Positions 26,301 through 38,405 are shown, counted from the first letter of the stretch. The stretch is 64,000 nucleotides of DNA from Lactifluus volemus (GCA_022376515.1 WTXI01000012.1:496001-560000); one strand, 5' to 3'. Translations and numbers: made by a program. Notes: generated by a model from the sequence alone, not told the origin.

Positions 26301-27376
26301 TGCTACTTGCCAAAGGTGCAGACGCGGGCATCCAGAGCAACCTCGGGGAAACCCCACTGCATTTAGCGTCAGCAAGGGGACACAATGACATCGTGCAGCT
26401 GCTGCTTGATCTGAACGACCATAGGACTAAAATCCCGACCCTGTTTCGTTGGGTAAAAAACAATGTATTCCTCAAGCTGCCTCGTCCCAACAAGATCATC
26501 CATGCCCGTAATATCTGTGGCCAGACGCCATTACACGAAGCGTCTCAATGCGGAAGGTCTGACACCATCCGGTTATTACTGGATCGAGGTGCGGATGTGG
26601 ATTCACGGGACGATTTAGAAGCAACACCGCTTTTGCTTGCATCATCATCAAGCAAGTGGGATGAGAAGCCCCTGAAGCTGCTGATCGAATGTGGCGCAAA
26701 TGTCCATGCACAGGACAAGTGTGGAAGGACAGCATTACACGAGGCATCATACAGTTCAAACCTCGTGATTATGCAGCTATTACTGGACAATGGTGTGGAA
26801 GTGGACTCACGGGATGATCGCAACTCTACCCCACTGCACCGTGCATCACTATCACCGTTCGGTCATTATGCGAAGTCTGTGAAGCTACTGATCGAAAACG
26901 GATCAAATGTTCATGCACGGGACAGCAACGGGAAGACACCATTACACCTTGTATCAGGACGCAAGCCTGAGGAGATGATATTACTGGAAAAAGGTGCGGA
27001 CGTGGATACACAAGATGAGAAGAACAACACTAGGCCCGTGGAGCTGCTGGTTGAGCATGGTGCAAATGTCCATGCACGGGACAGCAGAGGGGAGACGCCA
27101 TTACACCTTGCATCAAAAGTCGGAAGCTTCAAGAAGATGATGTTATTACTGGAAAAAGGTGCGGACGTGGATGCACAAGATAAGCAAAACAACACTCCGC
27201 TGCACCTCGCAGCATCATCCGGTTTTGGCGAGGGGCCTGTGAAGCTGCTGGTTGAGCATGGTGCAAATGTCCACGCAAAGAACTGGCTCGGAGAGACCCC
27301 GTTTCAGGTTGCATCAACGGTGGGTGATGGTCAGGCTAGGGAGTTTCTGTCAACGTTAGCACATGACCAGTCATAG
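23375..27376 (+). CDS. NLR-like STAND protein: Goodbye domain, NACHT, ankyrin repeats
   Basis: Fungal NOD-like receptor architecture, typically tied to non-self recognition or programmed cell death. The N-terminus FQSIFNAALEAYENKTGKD with HPL and LQSPE fits the Goodbye domain of fungal STAND proteins. A helical/coiled stretch follows (RRIEKFIRRLETYTK, then LDRLDELTQEEALAAAA). The NACHT module has Walker A as GRPGTGKS, restored when the intron ending at about 24694 is spliced, and Walker B as LIIDALDECP near 25055-25087. The intron at 25405-25452 joins GGM to YLWVDCQLERI, the usual end of the NTPase region. About ten ankyrin repeats fill 26150-27350. At least seven introns are needed, several upstream of 24.8 kb; one near 23609-23664 is uncertain. 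Neighbours do not form an obvious partner pair. Confidence 0.88.
26890..27285 (+). repeat. Near-identical coding ankyrin repeats
   Basis: Within the STAND gene, blocks such as CTGCTGGTTGAGCATGGTGC and GGAAAAAGGTGCGGACGTGGAT recur almost unchanged at the DNA level. The pattern alternates two repeat types, (LLLEKGADVDxQD) and (LLxEHGANVHA), as expected after tandem copying of a two-repeat block. One copy lacks about 13 residues between KNNT and PVELL relative to the next copy (QNNT...PVKLL) without losing the frame. Confidence 0.75.
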
Positions 27377-27906
27377 GTAATGAAGTGGTACTATTGTAGT
27401 ATGTAGCCCTCTTGTTATTCCAGCGAGTCATTACGTGGGCTTGTTTCAAGTTTATATTTTACCGCCTTGTGAAAGAAAACTGTTCACAAATGACATATAC
27501 AAAAATCTCGCATTGACACAATCATGCCGTATGCAGTGGCAGTGCAGCCATTCAAACAGTTGTATCTCCTTTGTAAGGCCAACTACGGCCATAGAGCGTG
27601 CCAGCGAATCGTTAACACGCGTTGGCGTCAGAGATGGCTACTCGCGCCGATGACTATTTCAATTGGGGCACCAATGGGGGTGACAGCGAGTATCGAGTCC
27701 GAATCTAAGCATCTAAGCAGTTAGTTCGAAAGGGTGGTCCCACCCTCACCGTAAACGGGTAGCTAGCAGGTAAACTACTTTATAGACGAGCCACTTTATT
27801 CGAGCATTCCGAACGAACTGGTCAAGAGAAAGCAACAGCTATTAATCTACATCGTGAACATGGTCAAAACAACGTAAAGATTCCCAGTAGTAATAGTCAC
27901 GGTAAA

Positions 27907-27923
27907 CCCCCCCCCCCCCCCCC
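27907..27923. repeat. Homopolymeric C tract
   Basis: A run of about 17 C between the STAND gene and the Rab18 gene; prone to length change and sequencing error. Confidence 0.9.
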
Positions 27924-27975
27924 AACGGGAGCAACCGTAACGGAATACAACCAAAAGCATAAAATCCTAAAAGCG

Positions 27976-29038
27976 CTAACAAGCACACCCACCCGATTCA
28001 TCCTCATCCTGTGCTTGCCCCAGATCGATATTCCCCGGCATACTGTCAAATATTTGCGGTCTGCTGGTCGCTTTGGCCTTGGATGATGACGCCTTGGGCT
28101 TTTCCTCGCCCCATAGCGAAGGCGTATCGATGATCCGCTCGACGACCTCGCTAAACGTTTCTGTCACTCCGACTGCCGTCTTTGCAGACGCCTCGACGAA
28201 CAAGCATCCCGTGCGCGCCGCAAAAGCAGCGCCCTCTGCCGTAGGCACCTGACGTGAATATTCCTGTGGCCATACAAAAGATTAAAATTTCGTTCAGCAA
28301 GGACGAAAAACACGCGTGCAAATTGGAGTAAGTAGTATGTATCACTTACTTTGTCCAGCTTATTCCCGACGACGATCTTGACGACTTCTGGTGAGACGTA
28401 GGTATCGAGTTCGCTTAGCCATCGCGGAAGCGCTTCGAATGACTCGCGATTCGATACGTCGTAGACTGTCGAGACGACCGCACAAAACCGTGACGCGATC
28501 GAGAAGCGCCGGTCAAAAATTCAAATAAATCGTGTGTGTGAGAGTTGAGAAGGCTGGCCTGGGAAGAGAGGGACGCGCGGAACGAACTTACCGAGGATGA
28601 CACCCTGCGCACCGCGATAGTACGACGCCGTGATAGTGCGGAAGCGTTCTTGACCTGCCGTGTCCTGTATACCCATGGGGAGGGGGTGGGGTGGGGTAAT
28701 TTCTCATTCTCAGCACACTTTTTGGGAACACACAAAAAAAAGAAAAAAGCGTAACGCACCCATACGCTCAGCTTAACTTTCCGTCCCTTGACCTCCATCT
28801 TGTGTACCTAAAAGAAAAAAAAAACGCCCAACGCCTATTCATTCATGCCCGCGCGTACTACGGGGAGGGGAGGTGGTTGCGCACGCACCCTAAAATCGAC
28901 GCCGATCGTCGCGCTCGCTTCGTCTTCCGGTAACCACTGCTTATCGGAGAATCGAAGTAACAAGCTACTCTTCCCTACGGACGAATTGCCGATGAGTAGT
29001 AGTTTGACGTTGATGAGTTCTTGTGGTGTCGGTGCCAT
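27976..29038 (-). CDS. RAB18: Rab18-type small GTPase
   Basis: Membrane-trafficking GTPase; Rab18 relatives act at the ER and lipid droplets. Five exons (29038-28889, 28807-28760, 28664-28592, 28465-28350, 28263-27976) give 224 residues. All nucleotide-binding motifs are present: G1 GNSSVGKS, switch I ATIGVDF, G3 DTAGQE, G4 GNKLDK, G5 EASAK. The segment [15 protein letters not shown] fits the Rab18 signature better than Rab1/Rab8. The protein ends CAC, a geranylgeranylation signal with two cysteines. It is the intact member of a pair; an altered paralogue with identical internal exon lengths lies at 35.0-35.9 kb. Confidence 0.93.
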
Positions 29039-29569
29039 GCTTTAGTACGAAAGTGAAAAGGGGGGATATGGATGGAAATGTCTTCACGTTCAGTCGCGTG
29101 TTGTCTTGTTGTTTTGTCGTGTCGGTGTAGTGTCCCACGTGAGAGTCGAGTTTGTGGTGCGTTGAGGTGATAAAGAGTGGAGAGTGAGAAGCACGTGGAA
29201 TTTGGAGGGTACAGTACAGTATGTGGCGATGGGTCGGGTCGTCTCTAGTGGTATCAAAGTCGTTCACTAGACCAAGTAGAACGTGTAAAGTAGTAGGTCG
29301 TATCGGCAGAGAGGTCGTGGAAAAGAGAAGCCTGGGGTGGTGTAGGACTCGCGGCTAGCACGGGGCCCCGGGCTTAAACGTGATCATAACGCTCCGCGGG
29401 GTTGCCTCTCCAAACCAAGCAAGGATCATTCATTCTGGACAACTACGGGGTCTATTACACCCTTCATTACGCTCTACTCATCTGTACTAATGAGGGGGTA
29501 GCCAAACTATGGGATGGGACTGTATGTTTCGTAAAAATAACAAGGTAAAAGTGAGTAGAGATATCGTTT
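29039..29569. other. Intergenic region, no gene recognised
   Basis: Promoter side of Rab18 and 3' flank of the metalloprotease gene. No gene signal beyond short frames. Confidence 0.4.
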
Positions 29570-32430
29570 CTAGATCCACTTGGCTGACCAAGGCCAGTCA
29601 TCCTCCGGGTCATCTCCTCCAGGCTCACCTGGCGTAGGTTCAGGCTCGGGTTCTGGGGACGGCTCCGGAGTCTTCTCGGGGCGACATACGGCTGGGACCT
29701 CGAACCCCTGCAACAATAGATGTTAACCACTGTCACGCCAGCATGTGGTTAAATAGGACTTACGTTCTTGCGGACCCCTCCTCCCCACGGTGTGCGTCCC
29801 TGAACGGTCGCATCTACCCCTAGTCCTTTCTCCGCAAAGCCCAACCACAAATCACAGAAGTTCTCTCCGCCTGTAAGGACTTGATCGGCCTGGATAATCG
29901 CGTCACGTGCCTCAAAGAAGCCCGGACGGCATTGCTGCAGCTTCATGCCGTTGAGCACCAGCTGTACAATCAATGAATTGCCGTGCTTCGGCACGAGCAC
30001 CTCTGACGCGCCCGCTGGTGTGGAATCGGGCACACGGTAGAAATCCCCGATGGGGATCGTACCGTCCTCGAGGGGGGGTGGTGGGAAAAGAGAGTCGATG
30101 AAACCGTGCTTGGCGATCAGTCGCTGAGAAACGATCCAAAGTATCTGTGCCCAGACTTCTCCAATAGCGTGAACCCCCCAATACCCAGGATTATCGAGTG
30201 TCTTGTACGTGGAAGGATTGATGGTTTCATTCTATAAAGTGGTCAAAACCAAATTCAGTGGAAGAGTACAGGAATGCATCGCACAAGGGAGTAAGGATAC
30301 TTCCGGATCCCCTTATCTTGATTGGCGGCCCAAGCACCCATTGGATAGTCAGAGTAAAGAGCGTTGCTGCGAATGACGGTAGCCAGGAAATCTACGTAGG
30401 GGGTGGGTGTCAGCCAATTCTCCAACTCGTGCAAGGTGATACTCACCTCCCCAACCCTCGCCCATTCCGCCACTTTCGCCCCAGCCAAGACACCCAGAAT
30501 TCGCAGGACCACCGGTCAGGCGGATACTAAGACCATGAGACAACTCGTGAATAACAATGCCAGCCTCGAGATCGCCATCGCGGTACGGGTTTGCAGTGTT
30601 CCATAGGTACATCCTGCACCGTCCGTTCTGCCCGTCTGGAGGGGTCATGAAGTTCGCATTATTGTATCCAGATCCGTCCTGGGCATTTGCGAGGACGGCA
30701 TCGCCTTCCTTACCGCCACGACCAAAGTTGTGTTGTTGGAAGTTGCCAGAGACCTCGTCGAAGCCGTAACTGAAACAACAATCCCTTTGTGTCAGATCGA
30801 TAGGTTTATAGGCATAAGAAGACATACCGATAATAAAGATCGTGAACTAGATTGGTTGTGTAAAAGAGTTGTGTGACAGTGCTATTGATATACTTCTTCG
30901 CCTCATCCAGCGAGTCTGATTTATCCGTAACCTTAGGTTCATAGGTATAGTTGAATATGAGCTCCTCGCCACCATCGGGACGATAGTTTTGAAGCCAATT
31001 ATTCTGGCCCTCCCAGTTCTCATGAGCAAATACCTGTGTAGGATTCAGTACAATGATGAAGTATCAGAATGAAAATCCCAACGTTGTTGCCAACAGTGAT
31101 GGTATAGTTGGAGTATCGATCCGTCTTCTTGGCATAAGAAGACAGTGGGTCATTAGCCACGGGGATCACGTGCCACCCAAGAGGACTGGCCAGCGAGTCG
31201 AAGTACTCTTTAGCGAAAAGGCGGTCTCCCTCAGAAGGGTCATTAACGCCGAATGGGTAGACGTAATATGTTGCGGGTGGACGGGGTGTGGGCTCCGACG
31301 GAACGGGAGCATCCGATGCCCAGTCAACGACGGACAAGATACGATGGGGGGCCTGACGCGAGACGACTGCTTCATACCAGTTGTCTTGCATCTCAACTTC
31401 GAACTAAAAATAACGTCAAGACCAGTAGACGGGAAAAATTTGGTACGTGCTTACCCGCCAAGCCTGCATAAGCATAGTCTTATCGCCATCAGGAAGCTGG
31501 ATATAAACAGGCTTCGCCTTAACGGGAGAAATGGTATCAGGGACGTTATTAATCATTTCAACAAGAACGGCATCATCGTCCCCGACGAGATGAGCCTCGA
31601 ACCAGGAAGTCATATCCTCTATGACTTGGTCATGCTTGTCGAGAATCTCCGCCACAACGGCGTCGTTGGGAGTGGCGGCAATCATGAACTGAAGCAGAGC
31701 GTGACGAGGATCGGGAACATCGGTAGGCTTTACAAATCCCTTCTCGGCAAGCTCGTAAGGGGTTTGGACGTGTTCGCAGTTCCAAAGGTGAAGGCGGGAG
31801 ATGCGTTCCAGTGGTTCATCTGTGGGGAGTTCCCCAGACATGGGAATCTGATCGGCACCGGTGAATTGCTGCTGACGGGTATCTAGGCGCTCGAAGAGCC
31901 GCTCTTGCAAAACATTACAAAATTCTGCATGAGGGCCGGGTGTGATCGGTTCATCCACGAGGGAGATGCTCGGTACATAGCCACGATAAAACTGGGGTGA
32001 TAAAATAAGCGCCTGGCAGGGAAGGTTTGATGACGAGGCTCACCGAGTCGCCGTATGAGATGACCGTGTCACCCATCACGTTTACGTTGATGTCGCCGTC
32101 TGCAACCTCTATGCCATTTATCATCTGGCGGAAGAAGACGTGGGTGACACCGGTGGCCTTATCGGTGTAAGAGTCTTTGCGCAAGACGAAGCTATTACCT
32201 TCGGAGAGTTGGTTGTGAAGGAGATCGGTAACAAAGCTCCTGGCAATGTCATAGGGGTCTGAGGTGAAGAAAGAAGCCTTTGCAAAGGGGGCTGGACTTG
32301 TGTGGAACTTTGCATGAGGGTGCACGGGACCAAAACCCAAGGTCTTGCGACGGTTGATAGGATGTTGATGAGCTAGAGCAGAGCCTAAAAGGCCCAAAAG
32401 GACGAAGAAAATCTTTGGGGATAAGCGCAT
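29570..32430 (-). CDS. Fungalysin, secreted M36 metalloprotease
   Basis: Zinc endopeptidase made as a secreted pre-pro-enzyme. About eight exons encode roughly 800 residues. The start at 32430 begins a signal peptide ([20 protein letters not shown]). An FTP-type propeptide follows ([10 protein letters not shown], then [14 protein letters not shown]). The catalytic domain carries the zinc motif HELSHGLS with downstream GMGEGWGDF, whose Glu is the third ligand in the family; [16 protein letters not shown] between them is typical of M36. The last exon adds a Pro/Glu-rich tail ([15 protein letters not shown]) ending in AKWI with stop at 29570. The in-frame ATG at 32529 is rejected because the signal peptide begins at 32430. 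It shares a 493-bp promoter region with AUR1, transcribed the other way. Confidence 0.92.
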
Positions 32431-32480
32431 GTAGGAGGGGAGAATGATAGGATGTCCGGATACCACCAACAAAGGTGGGT

Positions 32481-32490
32481 CGTTATATAG
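32481..32490 (-). promoter_or_regulatory. Possible TATA box of the M36 gene
   Basis: CTATATAACG on the minus strand, about 50-60 nt upstream of the chosen start codon, followed by a short leader. Position and sequence fit a TATA element; no other evidence. Confidence 0.45.
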
Positions 32491-32923
32491 AGAGTCAACT
32501 GAGCCGATTGAGCCACTAAAGCGGAGCAATACTTACTTGATCCGAATTATCCCACGCTTCTAATTTATTCTCACGGCTCTTGGCCTTACACGGTCAACTC
32601 TCCTTCTCTACTCCTACTCATAAATAGTTCATTATTCCAATTCTGTCGTACGCATCGTCTTCTCAAATCAGATGGCTCACCTCCTGACCTTCATATTCTA
32701 TCAACAGTGCCATCAGCGGGGCCCCGGTCTCGAACAAGTCAACCCCATACAATCCCTCTCACACAACTATAATAGACCTTTTTCTGATCCGGGGAAACCC
32801 AAGGGGGTGATACATCTTACGGCTCTCTGGTGCGTTCAGCTGCCTCTTGTTCCCGTCTCGTGTACTTATTATTCATCCTAGTGTTGTTCCAAAAATCCCG
32901 CATCAACTCCCAACATATTTGCC

Positions 32924-34138
32924 ATGTCTCCTAGATCCTCTCTCGTCCTCGCAGGAAATCGCATTTACTCTGCCTTTCAAACGGCTGTTGGTCGCATGGA
33001 TAAGTCCTTGAACCCAAGGGACACCCTTCATCGATTACAAAAACATTCGTTCGCCTTTTATGACCTCAAATATCTCATACACATACTCAACTCGGCATTT
33101 TGGCTTGTAATAATGCGTGTTCCCGGCTTTCCTCTCAAGCTCCTCATTCCTGTCCTCCACATCGCTCTCCTCATCGTGCCGTTGACCTCTCAGATATTCC
33201 TTCCCGCCCTACCCGTCTCAACATATCTGATGACCTTTTATTCTTCACAATTCATTCCCAACAACCGCCGCCCCAATATATCCGTTTCCGTCCTCCCAAC
33301 ACTCGAGTCGGTCCTCTTCGGAGCGAACATCTCGGATCTCCTCACTCGCTCTACACACCCCATCTTGGATGTAATTGCATGGCTACCCTATGGGATTGGT
33401 CATTTCACAGTTCCTTTCGTCGTCGCCATCTTTCTCTGGCTCTTCCGACCAAAGCAAGCGCTCCACCTATGGGCCCGGGCATTCGGCTGGATGAATTTTG
33501 TTGGGGTGGTAACGAATATCATCTTCCCTTGCGCTGCCCCTTGGTATGAAGTAATCTTTGGTCTTACTCCAGCAGAATACTCCATGAAAGGCTCCCCTGG
33601 TGGCCTACTGCGCATTGACAACCTCTTCAACAGCCACGGCTACACGGTTACTTTCAGCAATTCGCCCGTCGTCTTTGGCGCCTTCCCTTCGCTCCACTCG
33701 GCGTGCGCGACGATGGAAGCCCTCTTCCTCGCTCACTTCTTCCCTCAGGTGGCGACTTATGCCTGGGTCTACGCGGCCGTGTTATATTGGGCCACGATGT
33801 ACCTCACGCACCACTACCTCATCGATGTCGTCGGCGGCTCCTGCCTCGCCATCGCGTTCTTTTACATCTTCCTCCCCGACGACCTCAGGGGCCCCCTCGC
33901 GACTGCCTCACCGACCGGCATCCTCGCCAATGGTGTCGCCCACGGCGGTGTCGGCGCCCACCTCAACGGCAAACGATCTAAATACGAAATCTATGAGATC
34001 GAAGAGCCCCACCTTGACGGTGACGGCCTGTCGTACGAGCTCTCGAGCGATGCAGGGAGTGACGAGGAAGACCCCGGCATCGCGTATCGCTCACCGGGCC
34101 TTCACCCCGCAGGTACAGGGGAGGAGACACGGACGTAG
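32924..34138 (+). CDS. AUR1: Inositol phosphorylceramide synthase catalytic subunit
   Basis: Transfers phosphoinositol from phosphatidylinositol to ceramide in the Golgi, an essential fungal sphingolipid step and the target of aureobasidin A. Single exon of 404 codons. Several membrane segments are visible (LKLLIPVLHIALLIVPL, FVVAIFLWLF, VYAAVLYWATMYL). The PAP2-type active site is clear: GAFPSLHSACA near residue 255 and LTHHYLIDVVGG near residue 295, giving the His-His-Asp set. The C-terminal ~90 residues are hydrophilic and acidic (DAGSDEEDPG), probably cytosolic. The start ATG at 32924 is the first in frame after a stop-containing leader. Confidence 0.95.
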   Translation: MSPRSSLVLAGNRIYSAFQTAVGRMDKSLNPRDTLHRLQKHSFAFYDLKYLIHILNSAFWLVIMRVPGFPLKLLIPVLHIALLIVPLTSQIFLPALPVSTYLMTFYSSQFIPNNRRPNISVSVLPTLESVLFGANISDLLTRSTHPILDVIAWLPYGIGHFTVPFVVAIFLWLFRPKQALHLWARAFGWMNFVGVVTNIIFPCAAPWYEVIFGLTPAEYSMKGSPGGLLRIDNLFNSHGYTVTFSNSPVVFGAFPSLHSACATMEALFLAHFFPQVATYAWVYAAVLYWATMYLTHHYLIDVVGGSCLAIAFFYIFLPDDLRGPLATASPTGILANGVAHGGVGAHLNGKRSKYEIYEIEEPHLDGDGLSYELSSDAGSDEEDPGIAYRSPGLHPAGTGEETRT

Positions 34139-35023
34139 CCCCGGCTGCGACGATGCCGTTCATCGGACACGTGGCGAAGCAGCCGCGGCGCAGTCATAAA
34201 CATACCGCCAGTATCGCAAGTCTCATACGCGCCGACGACCGCGTCGAGGACGGGTGGAGCCCGATTGGCACAGCCTCGTTCGTCTTCCCACCTACGCCGA
34301 CGCGCTTGGAGCGCGACTCGCGCTGACGGTGTCGGAGGTCGGACCTTTGTGCTTTGGATATAAAGCGTTCAGTAGAGATTTATATATACTACCTGTGTAT
34401 TTACTCTTTTCTCTCTCTCTCTCTCTCTGTGCAAACCACCACCACCAGACACGGGCGTTTCTAGGCCATCTCCGCTTTCAACCCTTAATAGTTTTTTACC
34501 TACTATGGCTTATCTGGTATAGCTGCATGTCCCTAGCCACACTTTTTTCCCGCGTCCTCAATATTCACATGCCCATGTTCCCCACCAAGCAGAAGATAGT
34601 ATCGAATACTGCCGCCTCCCCGCGGTCTAAATTTGTATTAGATCATCACGATTACGGATGCAACCGATGGTCGTCATTTGACGACGAAACTGGCCTTTCC
34701 GCAGCAGCAAACGCTCTTGCACGTGTCAGTGGCCAACTCGGGGACAGTAACGCGTACGCTAAAAAAACAAATCAATTCATGATCAACGTCGTTTCACACG
34801 CGCTCGCGAGCGTGACTTCCTCCAAAGCCGCCCGTTTGCTTTCATCTACGCTAACTTACAAGAGGTTTTTACTTACTACTCAAAAAAAAAAATAACAAGA
34901 GAGTCGTTGCTGCTAGTACGGTTGATCGGCGGTAAACTTTTTCTTCCAACAAGCCGAGCGTCAGCTGCTTTCAGCAACGGAACTGGGGGGGCACCGCAGA
35001 ATCGTGTACTCGGGACAAGTGGT
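34139..35023. other. Intergenic region with CT microsatellite
   Basis: 3' flank of AUR1 and of the Rab18 paralogue (convergent). A frame at 34254-34895 is open but has no recognisable features. A CT tract occupies 34411-34428. Confidence 0.45.
34411..34428. repeat. (CT)n microsatellite
   Basis: Nine consecutive CT units. Confidence 0.9.
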
Positions 35024-35904
35024 TTACTGTGCAAGGATGCGCTCGACCACGTCGCGGAACGCTTCGCGTACGCCGACGGCGGTCTTTGCGGACGTTTCGA
35101 CGAATAGGCAACCCATTTGAACAGCGTGCGCGACGCCTTCCGCTGTAGATACCTGCCGCACGTGATTCTGCGAAAATTTATGTTTTTTTGTGTGAGCTGC
35201 GGTTCAGTTGAAGTTTACTACTGTAGTATGTACAGTAGTAAAAAAAGCGATTCACTAGTTTTTTCAAACTAGCAAAATGCTCACCTTGTCGGACTTGTTT
35301 CCCACAATCATCTTTATGGCTAGTTCGGGAGCGTACTTGCTGCGTTCCGCGAACCACCACGAGATGGCGTCGAAAGATTCACGGTTTGTCACGTCATACA
35401 CTATTTCGGGTTGTTAGTCCCTTCTCCCCCATTTGGAAGGGTCTCTGGGAGACAATTTACGCACCGATAATGATGCCTTGTGTGCCACGATAGTATGACG
35501 AAGTGATGGCACGTAAGCGTTCGTCACCAGCAGTGTCCTATCATCATACGTCTGAGCACACACTACCTCGCAAAGACCGTTCCGGAAACAATCCATGCGC
35601 ACCCAGATATTGAGAAGCACCCTCTTCCCCTTCACGTCTAACTTGTGGACCTGCAGGACATAGTATGACATGTGAGTCCGACTTTTTTTTTTTTCCCTCA
35701 CGATTTTATGGAGCGCAATTTTACCAAGGTGTCAACACCAATCGTCGGGTTTATCTCTCCTTCCGTGAGCCACTGATCTGTGAGACGGAGTAGCAAGCTA
35801 CTTTTGCCGACTGTAGCTACTCCAAGGACCAATAGCTTGATGCTGACCGGTTCGTCATACGAGAGTGCGCGTGTAGGTGCTCGTGTAGGTGTGCGTGTAG
35901 GCAT
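35024..35904 (-). CDS. Altered Rab18 paralogue lacking prenylation cysteines
   Basis: Small GTPase relative of the Rab18 gene at 28-29 kb. Five exons (35904-35725, 35650-35603, 35537-35465, 35400-35285, 35167-35024) give 186 residues. The three internal exons are 48, 73 and 116 nt, exactly as in Rab18. G1 is GVATVGKS, switch I keeps PTIGVD, G4 is GNKSDK and G5 is ETSAK, so nucleotide binding looks possible. G3 reads DTAGDE: the catalytic Gln of DTAGQE is Asp. The frame stops at VERILAQ, before the Rab18 tail, so no C-terminal cysteines exist. The N-terminus adds a Thr/Arg repeat (TRTPTRAPTRAL). It may be a soluble non-hydrolysing GTPase or a gene on its way out. Confidence 0.85.
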
Positions 35905-38405
35905 GATGGGGAGATGTTATGAGCCGGATGGAGGACTCGGTATTTTCAATGTCGCAGGAGGATCATGTGCATGTTATATACAGAATACCTGCTAGTAGTA
36001 CGCTCGGCGGCATTTGTAATGTTTTATCCCGTAGTGGCTTGATCCTAGGCATGCTTGGGAGAATAACATCATGAAACACGAAACCGATTGCACTCGTCAC
36101 ATGAACGATTGGCACAACATAGCCCCACCGAAAATGGCAGGGTGGACCTATCAATGTATAAACTTGCATGTCAATCGTATCCCCTTTCGGTGTTGAACCA
36201 CATCGGACTTTGCAGAAACGATGAGCACCCATGCCTTTCCTTTCTGCGGTGACTCTCTCGTGAGACCGATCAAGCCGTAAAAAAGGTTTGACCGTGGCGC
36301 GCCATTTTGCTTATTACCGGCGACTGCTTTGAGTTGCTCGGCGCAACAAGGATCCCATCGTATCACTTTGTCGGCCGGGAAGGTTTCGTTTTCTAGAAGA
36401 ATGGAAGGAAGAACTGCCGATACTGATCTATGGATGTCAAATCTTGCGTTGTTCGGGTTTTGAGGTTCGAAAGGAGAATGTGAGACGCACATACTACTAG
36501 GCAAAGAATTCCAAACCGCAGTATCTGGTCGATTTGGTTGCGAAGCACACCGCAGAGCTGACTCGAAAGCGCGTACCAAATGAGGTAAAGCCAAATCAAG
36601 TTGTGCATCACGCACTACTCGTCATGAAATAATCACTTAATCACGAGTCATGGGGTCGTCTTCCTTCCTTTCTGCATGGATATATACGATGATACAATCG
36701 TCGATCGTAGAGGAGTAGGCATTCAACGATGCGGCATAGCTGAGACTCATTTATTCGTAAAGTCGTACAAAAATTCTCTGCGTCTGGGCGGTTCGTTGCT
36801 TTGTGGAGAGGTCGACCTAGACAAGTCCCGGAACACCTACTCTCGAACCAAACACAACACTCACACCGAGCCCCAGTTCGGGTAAAAGGCTCCAATACAG
36901 TGACCCTGGTCCCTGGCATAGCCCTTGCCGTTAAGGACGTCGGTGATTGGCGTGGGTCCTCAAGCAGAACGTTCCAGACATGTTTTGTGGCGCGCTAGTC
37001 CGAGTCTCAAACCAAAAGATTTCATCTAAGCAGGCGACGCAATCACCCTTTGATCGACGGGAGCTGACAGCGAAAGTATGAAATTCACATCAGTGTTAGA
37101 CCGGGAGCGTCTTCGAAAAAAGCTAGCATTTTGTTGGTGTTTCAGATATAAGATTCCATGCGTAAATTGGCACAGATAATTTTTGCCGGTGTTCAGTGAA
37201 GCGACACGATAGTGAGCCGAGATAGGGGGGGGGGGGCAGAAAGAGAGCTCACGGAACTGAAGCACGATCTCGGAAAGCCTTAGAAGGGAAACAGGGCAGG
37301 AGATCCGTGTAACTGAAACAGCGAAATTGCAGGCTTGGATATCTACAGTCACAGTACATAAGATTCTTCGAGTTGTCGAACACTTCTTTCAAGTTAAAAC
37401 TCAGGCTCAGGCATCCGGCCACCCTACTTTCCCCGTGTGCCCCACACTTCCAAAGGTACGACGATTAGATGCATAGCAAATGCAATGATCGAGAGTATAA
37501 GGTAGCGAGGCTGACCTCAAGTTATACGACCGGAACGGAACTCGACACAAGAAGCATCGGATGAGCCAGCAGCTTTTCGGGGTGCTATGTGGTGCGAGAG
37601 AAGAAACAGCAAGGAATGGGAATGCGGGAAAGGATGTGGGTTTGGCGGTTCTAGGATACTCCTTGGGAAGTCGCGGAAGCGCGCATACTGCCAGTGGCAG
37701 CTGCGTGGGTAGGTGAATTGCCACTCTTCCGTATTGAAAGACCCACGATCCGCGGCGAGATATCGTATACTAAGCGAATCCTGAGACTTGGAATCGCATT
37801 TATTTATAAACAAACCTAAGATAATTGTTACCACGAGATAGTTTCAAGACGAAATCACGCGACGCTGAACTCAATCAGCAGCATCTTGTTGAGACGTCGC
37901 TTTGTATGCCGAACTTGCTACCGTAGTTTCACATTAGATGTTGAAATTCACGTGTTCCTCCTTCACATCTAGATTATGGACGCTCAGTCAGCTTATCACC
38001 AAAATCTGCAGGCGCACCCAAGTATCGTCCCTTGTGGTTTGTCGTGCTTCACTGACACTGACACCGTTGGGAACCCGTGAAGTGGACGACAGGGTACTTA
38101 GAAGTGATTCTAGAACAGCTTGACTACTGTACTCTGGCTATTCAACATTAGTAGCCTGAGATTTTGTAGTTGGTTGAACGCAGAAAAGTCATGTGATGTC
38201 ATGCGCTTCAATTGGTCCAGTACAGTAGTACTCAGGCAACGGCCTCAGAGCTCAGGGATTATTCCTGCTTGCACATTGAGCAAGTTAGATAGTTTGAGCC
38301 ATCTGTAAAACGTATTTATATTTGACGTCACTATGCTATTACTACTACCAGTAGGAAAAAACATGTAGCATTCCCCTACTACACTTCATAGTCACTGCCC
38401 CGGAC
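35905..38405. other. Intergenic region, no confident gene
   Basis: About 2.5 kb without a recognisable gene. The best open frame is 36151-36615 on the minus strand (154 codons, containing IRWDPCCAEQLKAV), with no motif or splice support; it is not called. A run of about 12 G lies at 37225-37236. Confidence 0.4.

Noticed and set aside
31053..31886. 277-codon open frame on the plus strand
   Set aside because: It lies antisense to well-supported M36 protease exons and has no motif; a codon-bias shadow.
36151..36615. 154-codon minus open frame
   Set aside because: No motif, no splice support, and an overlapping frame on the same strand; too weak to call.
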